Positions 18,461-26,810 of a DNA stretch of 41,468 bases are shown here, one piece after another. Location of the stretch: positions 1 through 41,468 of the forward strand of contig JAHDBU010000006.1 in the NCBI GenBank assembly GCA_020630275.1, in the 5' to 3' direction. The DNA comes from Hellea sp. (GTDB lineage: Bacteria; Pseudomonadota; Alphaproteobacteria; Caulobacterales; Maricaulaceae). Position 1 is the first letter of the stretch. Each line of letters opens with the position of its first letter. Under the pieces are notes generated by a model. The model ran no database searches and was not told the DNA's origin. It worked only from the letters and a program-made list of their open reading frames with translations. The translations under genes were made by a program, and so were the position numbers.

Positions 18461-19933
18461 TCAGTCCACTACGTGCCCAAACGGACCATTTAAATTTCCA
18501 CTCGAAGGCATTTGGTTGCCGTAAACTTGGTTCATACGACCCAGAAGCAGAGCATTTTTGTCATTAGCAGGGACAAATGTATCCAGGGGCGTTTGCAAGT
18601 TGTCCGGATGCGTTGGATCCACCAGATATGGCGTAACAATAATGACGAGCTCTGTTTGGGTCGTTAGATCATCCCGGCTTCGAAAGGCGGCACCGATACC
18701 GGGGATATCTTTGAGACCAGGCGTTCCGTCTATGCTTTGACGGGACTCTTCACGAATAAGGCCAGCAATAACGAGACTGCCACCAGCGGGTAATTCCACG
18801 ACCGTATTGGCACGTCGAATTCTGAGGCCCAAAATATCCGATGAAACACCGCCCGTTTCGAAAGACCCTTCGGTTGTTGGTTCTGACACCTCAGTTGAAA
18901 TATTGAGCGAAATTCTACCCTCACTGAGGACTACCGGGGTAAAGCCGAGCGCGACACCGTAAGGTTTGAATTCGAACTCACGTTGAACTCGGCCATTATC
19001 ATCCAAAAATACATTGGTTAAAAGCGGGAACTCACCACCGACAAGGAAGTTCGCGGTTTCACCTGAGATGGCCGCCAAAGTCGGCTCAGCGAGGGTTCGA
19101 ATAAGACCGACACGTTCCAGAGCGTCAAATGCCCCCGTAATCCGGTCCAACGCACCCCCAACATTAATATCAAAAACGCCAGCAAGGCCAGCACCCGTCT
19201 GCAGGGCATTATTCGAGAGTAAAGATACCGATGATCCACCGCCCAAATCGCCAATAGCATTCAGATTGATACCCATCTGTTTGGACACACTGCGTTGCAT
19301 CTCGACCATGCGCACTTTGAGTAAAACCTGGTCCTTGCCGTCAACTGTGAGCATGTTGACTATCTTGCCCTCTACCCCGGATGAGGTATTTTCATCGAGC
19401 CACATCTGGGCGATGGCAGAAACCTTGTCAGCTGTAGCCGCATTTGGCACATTGCCCGTAAGCAGAAGATTGTCATTCACCGCCTGAATTTGCACATTAG
19501 CGCCTTCGGCATGTTGAGAAATAAGAGAATTCAATCCGCCAATATCGCGTTCTACCCGGATTTCTAGCGATAGAATTTTCTCATTATTTGTCCCATAAAA
19601 ATAAACATTTGTCTGGCCAGTTTTCTTTCCTATTAGAACTGTTCGGTGCTGCGTATGAACCATAGCCTCAACAATTTCCGGATTAGAAACAATGACATCC
19701 ATCATTGGAACCGGCAGTTCAATTTCCGTCGATTTACTGTAAGGCAATACGATTGACCGGCTGACCGGGCTTTGCCCTGGTAATTCAATATTCACGCTAT
19801 TTGCATGGTTGGCTTGCGACTGAATGTAAGCATAGGAGCGATCGCCCGCATTAGCATTAGACGACACAAAAGCTGCGCCGGAGAGGGTCATTGCTGTGCC
19901 CAAGACAAGTTCTTTTAGCATGGTTGTCTTCAT
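18461..19933 (-). CDS. cpaC: CpaC/RcpA type II/III secretin-like protein (ORF opens at 19975; likely start MKTTMLKEL)
   Basis: N-domain ELPVPMMDVIVSNPEIVEAMVHTQHRTVLIGKKTGQTNVYFYG; secretin core LLKVRMVEMQRSVSKQMG, GGEFPLL, VVELPAGGSLVIAGLIREESRQSIDGTPGLKDIPGIGAAFRSRDDLTTQTELVIIVTPYLV. Confidence 0.95.
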   Translation of the reverse strand: MKTTMLKELVLGTAMTLSGAAFVSSNANAGDRSYAYIQSQANHANSVNIELPGQSPVSRSIVLPYSKSTEIELPVPMMDVIVSNPEIVEAMVHTQHRTVLIGKKTGQTNVYFYGTNNEKILSLEIRVERDIGGLNSLISQHAEGANVQIQAVNDNLLLTGNVPNAATADKVSAIAQMWLDENTSSGVEGKIVNMLTVDGKDQVLLKVRMVEMQRSVSKQMGINLNAIGDLGGGSSVSLLSNNALQTGAGLAGVFDINVGGALDRITGAFDALERVGLIRTLAEPTLAAISGETANFLVGGEFPLLTNVFLDDNGRVQREFEFKPYGVALGFTPVVLSEGRISLNISTEVSEPTTEGSFETGGVSSDILGLRIRRANTVVELPAGGSLVIAGLIREESRQSIDGTPGLKDIPGIGAAFRSRDDLTTQTELVIIVTPYLVDPTHPDNLQTPLDTFVPANDKNALLLGRMNQVYGNQMPSSGNLNGPFGHVVD

Positions 19934-19934
19934 T

Positions 19935-20765
19935 TTATTGTCCTCTGATAGCAACCTGGCTAGGCTGACCATCACGATAAATCGTCATGTGGGTCACTTC
20001 GTTGGTGCTTCGGGTAACTTTGGCGTGGCTACGGCCTGGGACAGAGCCCCTGCCAAGCGGACGGAGTGTTAAACTAAGGTCACCCTGCGCAACCGATTGA
20101 TTGAGAAGTTCGGAATCCTCTTGCGTCATTTCGAATGTGGCGGTCGATCCGATAACAGTCGCGTCCCCGTCCGGGTCAAAATTTTGGTCAATCGCCATAA
20201 CACGAACATTTTCGAAAATAGTCTGCGAGACGTAGCGCTTTGAATTTCCTCCGCCCTGTGAGTTCTGGATGGATTGGGTTAGGATAATATCGACATTATC
20301 ACCTGGCTTGATGAAGCCACCCGCGGCCGTATCAACAGAAATCCGGGTCGTGACGGCACGCATGCCCGGATTGAGAAGGGCTGCCATGACACTTTTTTCG
20401 CCTGGCATGATGATTTTCCGGGAAACAATGGGATCTTCGGCATAAAACTCAGACTTGGCCACGCCATTGGCGAATTCCTCAATCGCCCTTGGTTTCACAT
20501 CGCGTGTGATGTGATTAGGCGACACAGCATCCGCTGGCCATTGTTTCCAGCTGAAATGGCTTTCATTGAGCCGAGTTCCATAGCTGATGTCGCTCGCAGC
20601 AATCAAAACATCTGCGTACTCGACTGCAGGAGCTATTGGTTGAGAAGGAAGTTGTGGCAGTTGCGCCCGCGGTTCAGGTGCCTTCCCCAAGGACTTAAGC
20701 CAAGGGAAGAAAAACAGGAATGCGCAGACGACAAGGACTACCATTAATATTTTTTTTCTGTCCAT
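19935..20765 (-). CDS. cpaB: CpaB/RcpC Flp pilus assembly protein
   Basis: VLIAASDISYGTRLNESHFSWKQWPADA (SAF-type), PGMRAVTTRISVDTAAGGFIKPGDNVDIILT. Confidence 0.94.
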   Translation of the reverse strand: MDRKKILMVVLVVCAFLFFFPWLKSLGKAPEPRAQLPQLPSQPIAPAVEYADVLIAASDISYGTRLNESHFSWKQWPADAVSPNHITRDVKPRAIEEFANGVAKSEFYAEDPIVSRKIIMPGEKSVMAALLNPGMRAVTTRISVDTAAGGFIKPGDNVDIILTQSIQNSQGGGNSKRYVSQTIFENVRVMAIDQNFDPDGDATVIGSTATFEMTQEDSELLNQSVAQGDLSLTLRPLGRGSVPGRSHAKVTRSTNEVTHMTIYRDGQPSQVAIRGQ

Positions 20766-20898
20766 GATCCTGCCCTTTCCCTCCGATTAACCGGTTATGA
20801 TCAGGCCTATTTAGAACCCGATTTCATAAAGCATGGTTAATTTTTAGGAATCTTCGGCAAAGAAATAGTTAACAGAACCGCCAAAAATCAGCGTTTAT

Positions 20899-21417
20899 TT
20901 AAAAAACCATACCAGATGTGGCTGCAGCCTCGAAAATTCGGCTATTTAGCAGGGTAACAATGCCACCAAAAGACAGTGCCAGACCATAAGGCATACGGGT
21001 TTCATCTTTGATCAATTTATGCAGCCAGTCGGAGTATAGAACCGATGCCGGGACAAATTTCCGCCCGGAAAGTATAAAAATAGCGATAAAGCCACCTGCC
21101 AGTGTCGTCAGGAACACATATTGCAACAGATCGGTCCATTGCCACCAGAAAGCCGTCGCCGCCATCAGTTTGGCGTCGCCTCCACCAAGCCAACCAAATG
21201 CAAAAACGGCAAATCCAAAAAGAAAAACGGTGCAACCGACGAGGAGATGGGTGCCAAAGACCTCCCAGCCTTGCCAGACAAAGGGCGTTACGGCAAAAAA
21301 TGCCAATAAAATCATGAGGCTAACCCAGTTCGGGATAGTCATGGTTGTCGCATCTTTATACGCAGTGTAGAGCATCCCAAAGATAAATACTGCGAACATA
21401 ACAAACGCAATCGACAT
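20899..21417 (-). CDS. cpaA: Prepilin peptidase (CpaA/TadV)
   Basis: AYKDATTMTIPNWVSL and FGWLGGGDAKLMAATAFW, A24 peptidase Asp motifs. Confidence 0.93.
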   Translation of the reverse strand: MSIAFVMFAVFIFGMLYTAYKDATTMTIPNWVSLMILLAFFAVTPFVWQGWEVFGTHLLVGCTVFLFGFAVFAFGWLGGGDAKLMAATAFWWQWTDLLQYVFLTTLAGGFIAIFILSGRKFVPASVLYSDWLHKLIKDETRMPYGLALSFGGIVTLLNSRIFEAAATSGMVF

Positions 21418-21500
21418 TCCCTAACTCCATAAATTTTTTTATTGTTATGAGGTTTTTTAGTTCAACACCGTTAATATCGCGTTGAGAGCACTGTATTTTT

Positions 21501-21530
21501 GACAAAAAAAAAGCTGCCCAGAGGGCAGCC
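21501..21530 (-). terminator. Intrinsic terminator downstream of the flp pilin gene
   Basis: Minus strand GGCTGCCCTCTGGGCAGCTTTTTTTTTGTC. Confidence 0.9.
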
Positions 21531-21556
21531 AAAAACCTATGTTTTTCAAGCTTCGC

Positions 21557-21727
21557 TTATGGTGTACCAACAGCGTCGGCAACTTCTTGGAAACGTCCGC
21601 CAACGTTAGTACCCAGTGCACGAGCACCAGCGATACAAGCAACAGCGATCAGAGCGGCGATAAGGCCGTATTCAATAGCAGTCGCACCAGATTCGTCTTT
21701 GATATAACGAGTAACCAATTTTTGCAT
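21557..21727 (-). CDS. flp: Flp family type IVb pilin (ORF opens at 21748; likely start MQKLVTRYIKDESG)
   Basis: DESGATAIEYGLIAALIAVACIAGARALG, Flp G/xxxxEY processing motif and hydrophobic core. Confidence 0.95.
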   Translation of the reverse strand: MQKLVTRYIKDESGATAIEYGLIAALIAVACIAGARALGTNVGGRFQEVADAVGTP

Positions 21728-22028
21728 AACTAACTCCCACGTATGCATTAAGAGGAAAATTCCTCACAGGGCCAGTCCCTGATGTGTTTGTTTATAGGTG
21801 ACGCGGGTTACGATCCGTTTAAGCGATATAGTAAAGATTCTATTATTTTATGACCAATTTATTTGGCGTTCATTTTTAGCGATTTTCATCTATTCCTCGA
21901 CTTTTATACGCCCATTATAAAGAAAAGGCTTTAGATCAGCTAAAAAAAGCGTACTGCGGCGTTGTCATCAACGATTTGTAAACGCTTCATTCACTATCTT
22001 TGCGCTGAAAACTTGGAAGGATAATGGA

Positions 22029-22592
22029 ATGTCCATCGGAAAAAAACTGGCGTTGTCCACAATTCTTGTCGCGTCGTTATCGTTTACCGGCTCAGCTTTT
22101 GCGGGTGATGTCTCTGGTACATACAGCGTCGAGCTGAATAAAACCGAGATCGTGCGACTGAGTGAGCCCGCGTCAGCAGTGATTATTGGTAATCCTAAAA
22201 TTGCTGACGTGTCTGTGCACTCCTCTGATACAGTTTTCGTTTTGGGCCGTGGATATGGGCAAACCAACCTGATCGTTTTGAATATGGCTGGGCAAACCAT
22301 TTTTGACTCTGATATCCAGGTGGTTGCACCGGTTTCTGTGGGTAATGTCAGGCTCTATTCCGGTCGCGCCCGGGAAACCTATTCTTGTGCACCCTATTGC
22401 CTGCCAGCTCCTGTGCTGGGCGATTCAGTAGAATTCGTTGTGGTCAACACACCTGAAACCCGAGAAATCAATACCCCTGCCATATCATCCAGCATATCTA
22501 GACAACCTAGTTTTGTGGGAATGGCGGTTGAAGGCGAACCTGAACTCGCCGAGGATGATCCAAGACGGCCTTACTACCCTTCCGGCGAATAG
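22029..22592 (+). CDS. Stand-alone pilus assembly N-domain protein (secretin N-terminal domain-like)
   Basis: Signal peptide; YSVELNKTEIVRLSEPASAVIIGNPKIADVSVHSSDTVFVLGRGYGQTNLIVLNMAGQTIFDSDIQVV parallels the N-domain of the cpaC product; no secretin core. Confidence 0.85.
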   Translation: MSIGKKLALSTILVASLSFTGSAFAGDVSGTYSVELNKTEIVRLSEPASAVIIGNPKIADVSVHSSDTVFVLGRGYGQTNLIVLNMAGQTIFDSDIQVVAPVSVGNVRLYSGRARETYSCAPYCLPAPVLGDSVEFVVVNTPETREINTPAISSSISRQPSFVGMAVEGEPELAEDDPRRPYYPSGE

Positions 22593-22682
22593 ACCCCTAA
22601 ACACGATTTGTTAACGCTGTTCCTTTGCGGAACATAAATCATTCTTGCCTATATATTGCCTCGAATTTGTTCGGGGAATGGG

Positions 22683-23249
22683 ATGTTTCGAATTTATAAA
22701 AAGTATCTGCGTCGACTCAAAGAAAACCAAGACGGTGCCACAGCACTGGAATTTGCCATTTTGGCTGTTCCATTTTTTGCCTTACTTTTCTCAATTGTAG
22801 AATTGGCTATCGTGTTCTTCATGAACTCGTCTTTGACCCATTCCATGAATGAAGCCGCGAGAGATATACGCACAGGCGAGTTTCAAGGCAGTTGTGGCGG
22901 TGCGGCCGAATTCAAGACTGTCATCTGCGATCGTATGTCGATCGGTACCTGCGACAATCTTCGGATTGATGTTGTCTCTTCGCCAAGTGGACGCTTTCAG
23001 CCCAATTTACTACCGGTGACACCGATTACGCCGGACCCGAGTGATCCTGATAAACCCACACTGACCCCAGACAATTATATGCAAACGGCTGCTCGGTCGG
23101 TAGTCGTCGTAAGGGCTCAGTATTTCCATAAACTTGCCTTTCCGGGTGAATTCACCCGTCTATCAAACCAACCTGGTAACCACCGGGTAATTACGGCGTC
23201 AACGGCCTTTAGAAACGAGCCCTTTCCTGCTGGAGGATGCGCACCATGA
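22683..23249 (+). CDS. tadE: TadE-like pseudopilin (ORF opens at 22656)
   Basis: LKENQDGATALEFAILAVPFFALLFSIVELAIVFFMNSSL, TadE-like N-terminus. Confidence 0.9.
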   Translation: MFRIYKKYLRRLKENQDGATALEFAILAVPFFALLFSIVELAIVFFMNSSLTHSMNEAARDIRTGEFQGSCGGAAEFKTVICDRMSIGTCDNLRIDVVSSPSGRFQPNLLPVTPITPDPSDPDKPTLTPDNYMQTAARSVVVVRAQYFHKLAFPGEFTRLSNQPGNHRVITASTAFRNEPFPAGGCAP

Positions 23250-23896
23250 CTTTTCGTAGAAAGCTATTGAACAGTGTAACCTCAAAATTTCCCACACTTG
23301 GGAAATTGCGCCGGAATAGCGAAGGCGTTGCCGCCATCGAATTTGCTCTGGTAGCACCCATTATGATCGCCTTTTATTTCGGGATGTCGGAACTCGCCAT
23401 GGGTATTATGGCTGATAGAAACGTCTCCCATGCCACGGCCGTGACAGCTGATTTGGCCACTCAATTACCTTTGTTAAACTCCGTCGAACTCTCTGATGTT
23501 ATGACGGCTACCGTTGCGGTTTTGGATATTGATGCAAACGAGCTAAATAATGTGACCATCGAAGTCAGCAGCTTTCAGATGATGACTGATGGGACCGTCA
23601 ACGAAATTGGATACGCCCGGCTCGGACCTCAGATTTCAACAGGTGGGCCTGCGAATTACGATCCTTCTGTAATAAACAGCCAAATGTTTAATGCTCAGTC
23701 TGGTGTTGTCGTAGCTCGGCTGAACTATAGTTATACGCCCGTAACACTGTTTTTCTTAAATGCGTTTACGATGTCCGAGACGCTAGTCATGAAACCGCGA
23801 AAATCGATCAACGTCCCTTTTGACGAAGCGGGTGCAAACCGCTTTACGTGTTCCGTCGGCACGGACAAAGTCGTCAACTGTACGGCATCAGCTTAG
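23246..23896 (+). CDS. TadE/TadG-like protein (second paralog); start overlaps the upstream stop (ATGA)
   Basis: LRRNSEGVAAIEFALVAPIMIAFYFGMSELAMGIMADRNVSHATAVTADLATQ. Confidence 0.88.
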   Translation: MTFRRKLLNSVTSKFPTLGKLRRNSEGVAAIEFALVAPIMIAFYFGMSELAMGIMADRNVSHATAVTADLATQLPLLNSVELSDVMTATVAVLDIDANELNNVTIEVSSFQMMTDGTVNEIGYARLGPQISTGGPANYDPSVINSQMFNAQSGVVVARLNYSYTPVTLFFLNAFTMSETLVMKPRKSINVPFDEAGANRFTCSVGTDKVVNCTASA

Positions 23897-24658
23897 ATAG
23901 TTTCGGCGTATGGCGTCTTTTGTTTCAGAAGACACGCCAAGAACGTTCTCCACGTAATTATCGAAGTCCCCCATGGTTTCCAGGGCAGCGTGCAAATAGG
24001 CGGGTTCGACCCCGAACATGGGTCGGAGCGCGTCTGGATTAATGATACGATCAAACCTTTCGCTCATGAATTTGGCCGCAGGCTCCAGAAAGCTTTCCAC
24101 ATCAACGGCTTTCATGGTGAGCATGTAATCATCGAGAACATCCTGATCGCTCACACCAAGGATTTTTTGGATAATCGCCACCAAAGTTCCGGTTCGGTCT
24201 TTACCCGCTGTACAATGCACAACCAGAGGCGCCCCCTCGCTCGCCATAAACCTTAATGTGTCAGCAAATATTTTTTGAAAAGCCGGGTTATCCGGGCGGG
24301 ACGCATAGGACCCGATCATATAGTTCCGAGCATCGTTCGCAGTTTCCAACTTCTCTTTCAGGAACATCTCATGAGGGGCGAACTCTGGCGCCTTACCCGG
24401 TTCTGCCATAAAAAATGTCTGAATATCGTCCACGGACGGAAACGTATTAGGTTGTCTTTTGCGTTCGGGTGCATGCCGTAAATCAACAACAAGCCCAAGT
24501 CCAAGACTCGTTAAATGTGCGCGGTCTTCTGAGCTGGTTTCGTTGAAATGAGCCGCTCGGAATAATTTACCCGATACTAATTCTTCGCCGTCTTTAGCTT
24601 GATAATTACCGAAATCACGAAAATTGCGAACGCTCTTTAAGGGATGAATTCTGGGCAC
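23888..24658 (-). CDS. Tyrosine-protein phosphatase family protein
   Basis: NFRDFGNYQAKDGEELVSGKLFRAAHF...LVVDLRHAPER...VVHCTAGKDRTGTLVAIIQKILGV (HCxxGKDRTG P-loop). Confidence 0.92.
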   Translation of the reverse strand: MPRIHPLKSVRNFRDFGNYQAKDGEELVSGKLFRAAHFNETSSEDRAHLTSLGLGLVVDLRHAPERKRQPNTFPSVDDIQTFFMAEPGKAPEFAPHEMFLKEKLETANDARNYMIGSYASRPDNPAFQKIFADTLRFMASEGAPLVVHCTAGKDRTGTLVAIIQKILGVSDQDVLDDYMLTMKAVDVESFLEPAAKFMSERFDRIINPDALRPMFGVEPAYLHAALETMGDFDNYVENVLGVSSETKDAIRRNYLS

Positions 24659-24666
24659 TTGGCCAA

Positions 24667-25707
24667 CTATTCTGAAACTGCAAGTTTTTTCGACTGCAGC
24701 TGTTCAAATTGAGACCACACCCCGTCATCACCGTGCCAGGCACCGGTTGTGGCGCCCTTGGAATATTCCGTCGCACGCGCTTCAAAGAAATTGGCATGCT
24801 CGACGCCGTTTAGGATCTCTGTGAGCCACGGGAGCGGGTGATGTTTGATCCCATATACCTTAGGAAGACCCAACTGCCCCAAACGCCAGTCGGCGATATA
24901 GCGGATATAACGCTTGATATCTTCACTGGTCATGCCTTCAACCGGACCCAACTCAAACGCCAGATCGATAAACTTATCCTCGAGCCCGACAACAGTCTTA
25001 CAACAGTCAACAATATCATCAGCAACAGCCGGCGTGACACAGCCTGTTTCCTTGGCGAATGTATGATAAAGTTTGATCATCCCCTCGCAATGCAAACTCT
25101 CGTCCCGGATTGACCAGGTTACAATCTGGCCCATGCCTTTCATCTTGTTTAGACGTGGGAAGTTCATCAACATGGCGAAAGAAGCGAAAAGCTGTAGGCC
25201 TTCGGTGAACGCACCGAACATGGCAACCGTTCGGGCGATATCCGCTTCCGTCTCGACGCCGAAATCCTGCATATAGGTGTGCTTATCGGCCATAGCCTGA
25301 TAATCCATGAAGGCAGAGAATTCTGTGTCCGGCATGCCGATTGTCTCGAGCAATAGCGCATAGGCGGCAATATGGATAGTTTCCATATTGGAAAAAGCCG
25401 AAAGCATCATCTTGACTTCTGTCGGCTTAAACACACGGGCATAACGTTCCATGTAATTATCATTCACTTCCACATCACTCTGGGTGAAAAAGCGGAAGAT
25501 CTGCGTCAGAAGGTTTTTCTCGTTATCGGTCAGATTAGTCGCCCAATCTTTGCAGTCCTCACCTAAAGGGACCTCTTCCGGCATCCAGTGAACCTGCTGT
25601 TGTTTTTTCCAAAACTCATAGGCCCAGGGATATCGAAACGGCTTATAGCTGTGGGATGGGATCAGTAGTCCAGATTTTCCTGTCGCGATAGGCCCCTGTT
25701 GTCCCAT
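24667..25707 (-). CDS. nrdB: Ribonucleoside-diphosphate reductase, beta subunit
   Basis: YPWAYEFWKKQQQVHWMPEEVPLGEDCKDW; SAFSNMETIHIAAYALLLETIG; RDESLHCEGMIKLYH. Confidence 0.96.
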   Translation of the reverse strand: MGQQGPIATGKSGLLIPSHSYKPFRYPWAYEFWKKQQQVHWMPEEVPLGEDCKDWATNLTDNEKNLLTQIFRFFTQSDVEVNDNYMERYARVFKPTEVKMMLSAFSNMETIHIAAYALLLETIGMPDTEFSAFMDYQAMADKHTYMQDFGVETEADIARTVAMFGAFTEGLQLFASFAMLMNFPRLNKMKGMGQIVTWSIRDESLHCEGMIKLYHTFAKETGCVTPAVADDIVDCCKTVVGLEDKFIDLAFELGPVEGMTSEDIKRYIRYIADWRLGQLGLPKVYGIKHHPLPWLTEILNGVEHANFFEARATEYSKGATTGAWHGDDGVWSQFEQLQSKKLAVSE

Positions 25708-25743
25708 GATTTTACCCTCTTAAATGAATCAGTCCAGTAGCTA

Positions 25744-25790
25744 CCACTATATATTGTTAAAGGAATTGCCAAGACCTCAATATGTAGACT
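25744..25790 (-). promoter_or_regulatory. Putative tandem NrdR boxes upstream of nrdB
   Basis: CCACTATATATTGTTA (25744-25759) and a degenerate CCTCAATATGTAGACT (25775-25790), centre spacing 31 bp, compared with ACACTATATATAGTGT. Confidence 0.75.
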
Positions 25791-25864
25791 TTATAAAAAT
25801 TTGAGAGTTTTATGCGTCGGTTTGTTAATAACCGTGCCGGACGCGAAATGATGAGCCAGCTATA

Positions 25865-26629
25865 CTAGCGTCGCCAAGTGAAGGAAATCGCAGCAGCGTC
25901 TTCTGTGAAGTTTGTGCTCTGCAGGTCCGTTTCATTGCCAAACGATGTCACCTCGCGGCGGAAATAACCTAGAGAAATATCCGTTGAGTCGTTTAAACGG
26001 TAGCCGACACCCGCTTGAGCGTCGCCGACAATCACGCGCTCCTGTAAATTAAAGTCACCCATGGTGACTCGGTTCAGGTCATTGGGAGCATAAGACAACG
26101 CTTCGGCATCTGCTCCGGCAAATACGTACCAAGTATTAGACTTGAACGCGTCCCCGGCTTTGAGGTCATCGCCAATTTTTACAAGAGCACCGACCACCGC
26201 ACTAGAAGATCCGTCATTAAAACTAACAGAAGCGCGCGGGGTCACCTCGATATCAATACCGCGTTTATCCAAAATAGATGTGGTCAAAGACTTGGAATAA
26301 AGCATATCAAGGCTTTCATCACGTTTCAGGCAATTATCATCGCCGGAAATACAATTCACATCCCGCAAATCCAGATCGAAAATCTGCGATCCAAGGGCTT
26401 CAGGGCCAATTTCTAGCTGTGAACCAAGGGCTGTTAGATCCGTACTATCAGAAAAAGGTGTCTCTACATCCAGCTTAAAGCTACTCGGAGCGCTTTTTTC
26501 ATTGTCGTCTTGACCCATCGCAGAACCAGTCGCTAACAAAGCAGATAAAGACGTACAGACCAACGCTTTTGCAAACTGAGCTTGCAATCCTTGCTTTTGA
26601 TATGTCTTTTTCCGGGTCGTCATTTTCAC
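25865..26629 (-). CDS. Secreted protein of unknown function, possible small outer-membrane beta-barrel
   Basis: Signal peptide (LVCTSLSALLATGSAMGQ); C-terminal half with alternating strands (DAQAGVGYRLNDSTDISLGYFRREVTSF...FTEDAAAISFTWRR) resembling barrel proteins. Confidence 0.65.
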   Translation of the reverse strand: MKMTTRKKTYQKQGLQAQFAKALVCTSLSALLATGSAMGQDDNEKSAPSSFKLDVETPFSDSTDLTALGSQLEIGPEALGSQIFDLDLRDVNCISGDDNCLKRDESLDMLYSKSLTTSILDKRGIDIEVTPRASVSFNDGSSSAVVGALVKIGDDLKAGDAFKSNTWYVFAGADAEALSYAPNDLNRVTMGDFNLQERVIVGDAQAGVGYRLNDSTDISLGYFRREVTSFGNETDLQSTNFTEDAAAISFTWRR

Positions 26630-26729
26630 AACATGTAACTGCTATAACGCAACAATACCTTCATAATACCACATCTTCCGACCTTTGGGTCGAAAAACAT
26701 CACATTGATTCCCTAAATAGGATCCTTGG

Positions 26730-26744
26730 TTAATACAAGATTAA
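26730..26744 (-). promoter_or_regulatory. CtrA-like box TTAA-N7-TTAA(C) upstream of the putative barrel gene
   Basis: Minus strand TTAATCTTGTATTAAC; about 100 bp upstream of the ORF at 26629. Confidence 0.5.
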
Positions 26745-26775
26745 GGCCATTATATGACTGTTTTTATTCAGTTAC

Positions 26776-26791
26776 TGTGACTTAAATCACA
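26776..26791. promoter_or_regulatory. Perfect Crp-type palindrome TGTGA-N6-TCACA
   Basis: TGTGACTTAAATCACA in the nrdA-barrel gene intergenic region. Confidence 0.55.
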
Positions 26792-26810
26792 CGATTTAAG
26801 CCAAAAAACT

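Noticed and set aside
20780-20870. TTAACCATGCTTTAT (minus strand) upstream of cpaB as a CtrA box
   Set aside because: Second half is TTAT, not TTAA; too weak in AT-rich DNA to list as a site.
21750-22020. Possible CtrA or sigma-54 site in the flp promoter region (e.g. TTAAGCGATATAGTAA near 21819)
   Set aside because: Spacing or half-sites do not match consensus; no TGGC-N8-TTGC element seen.
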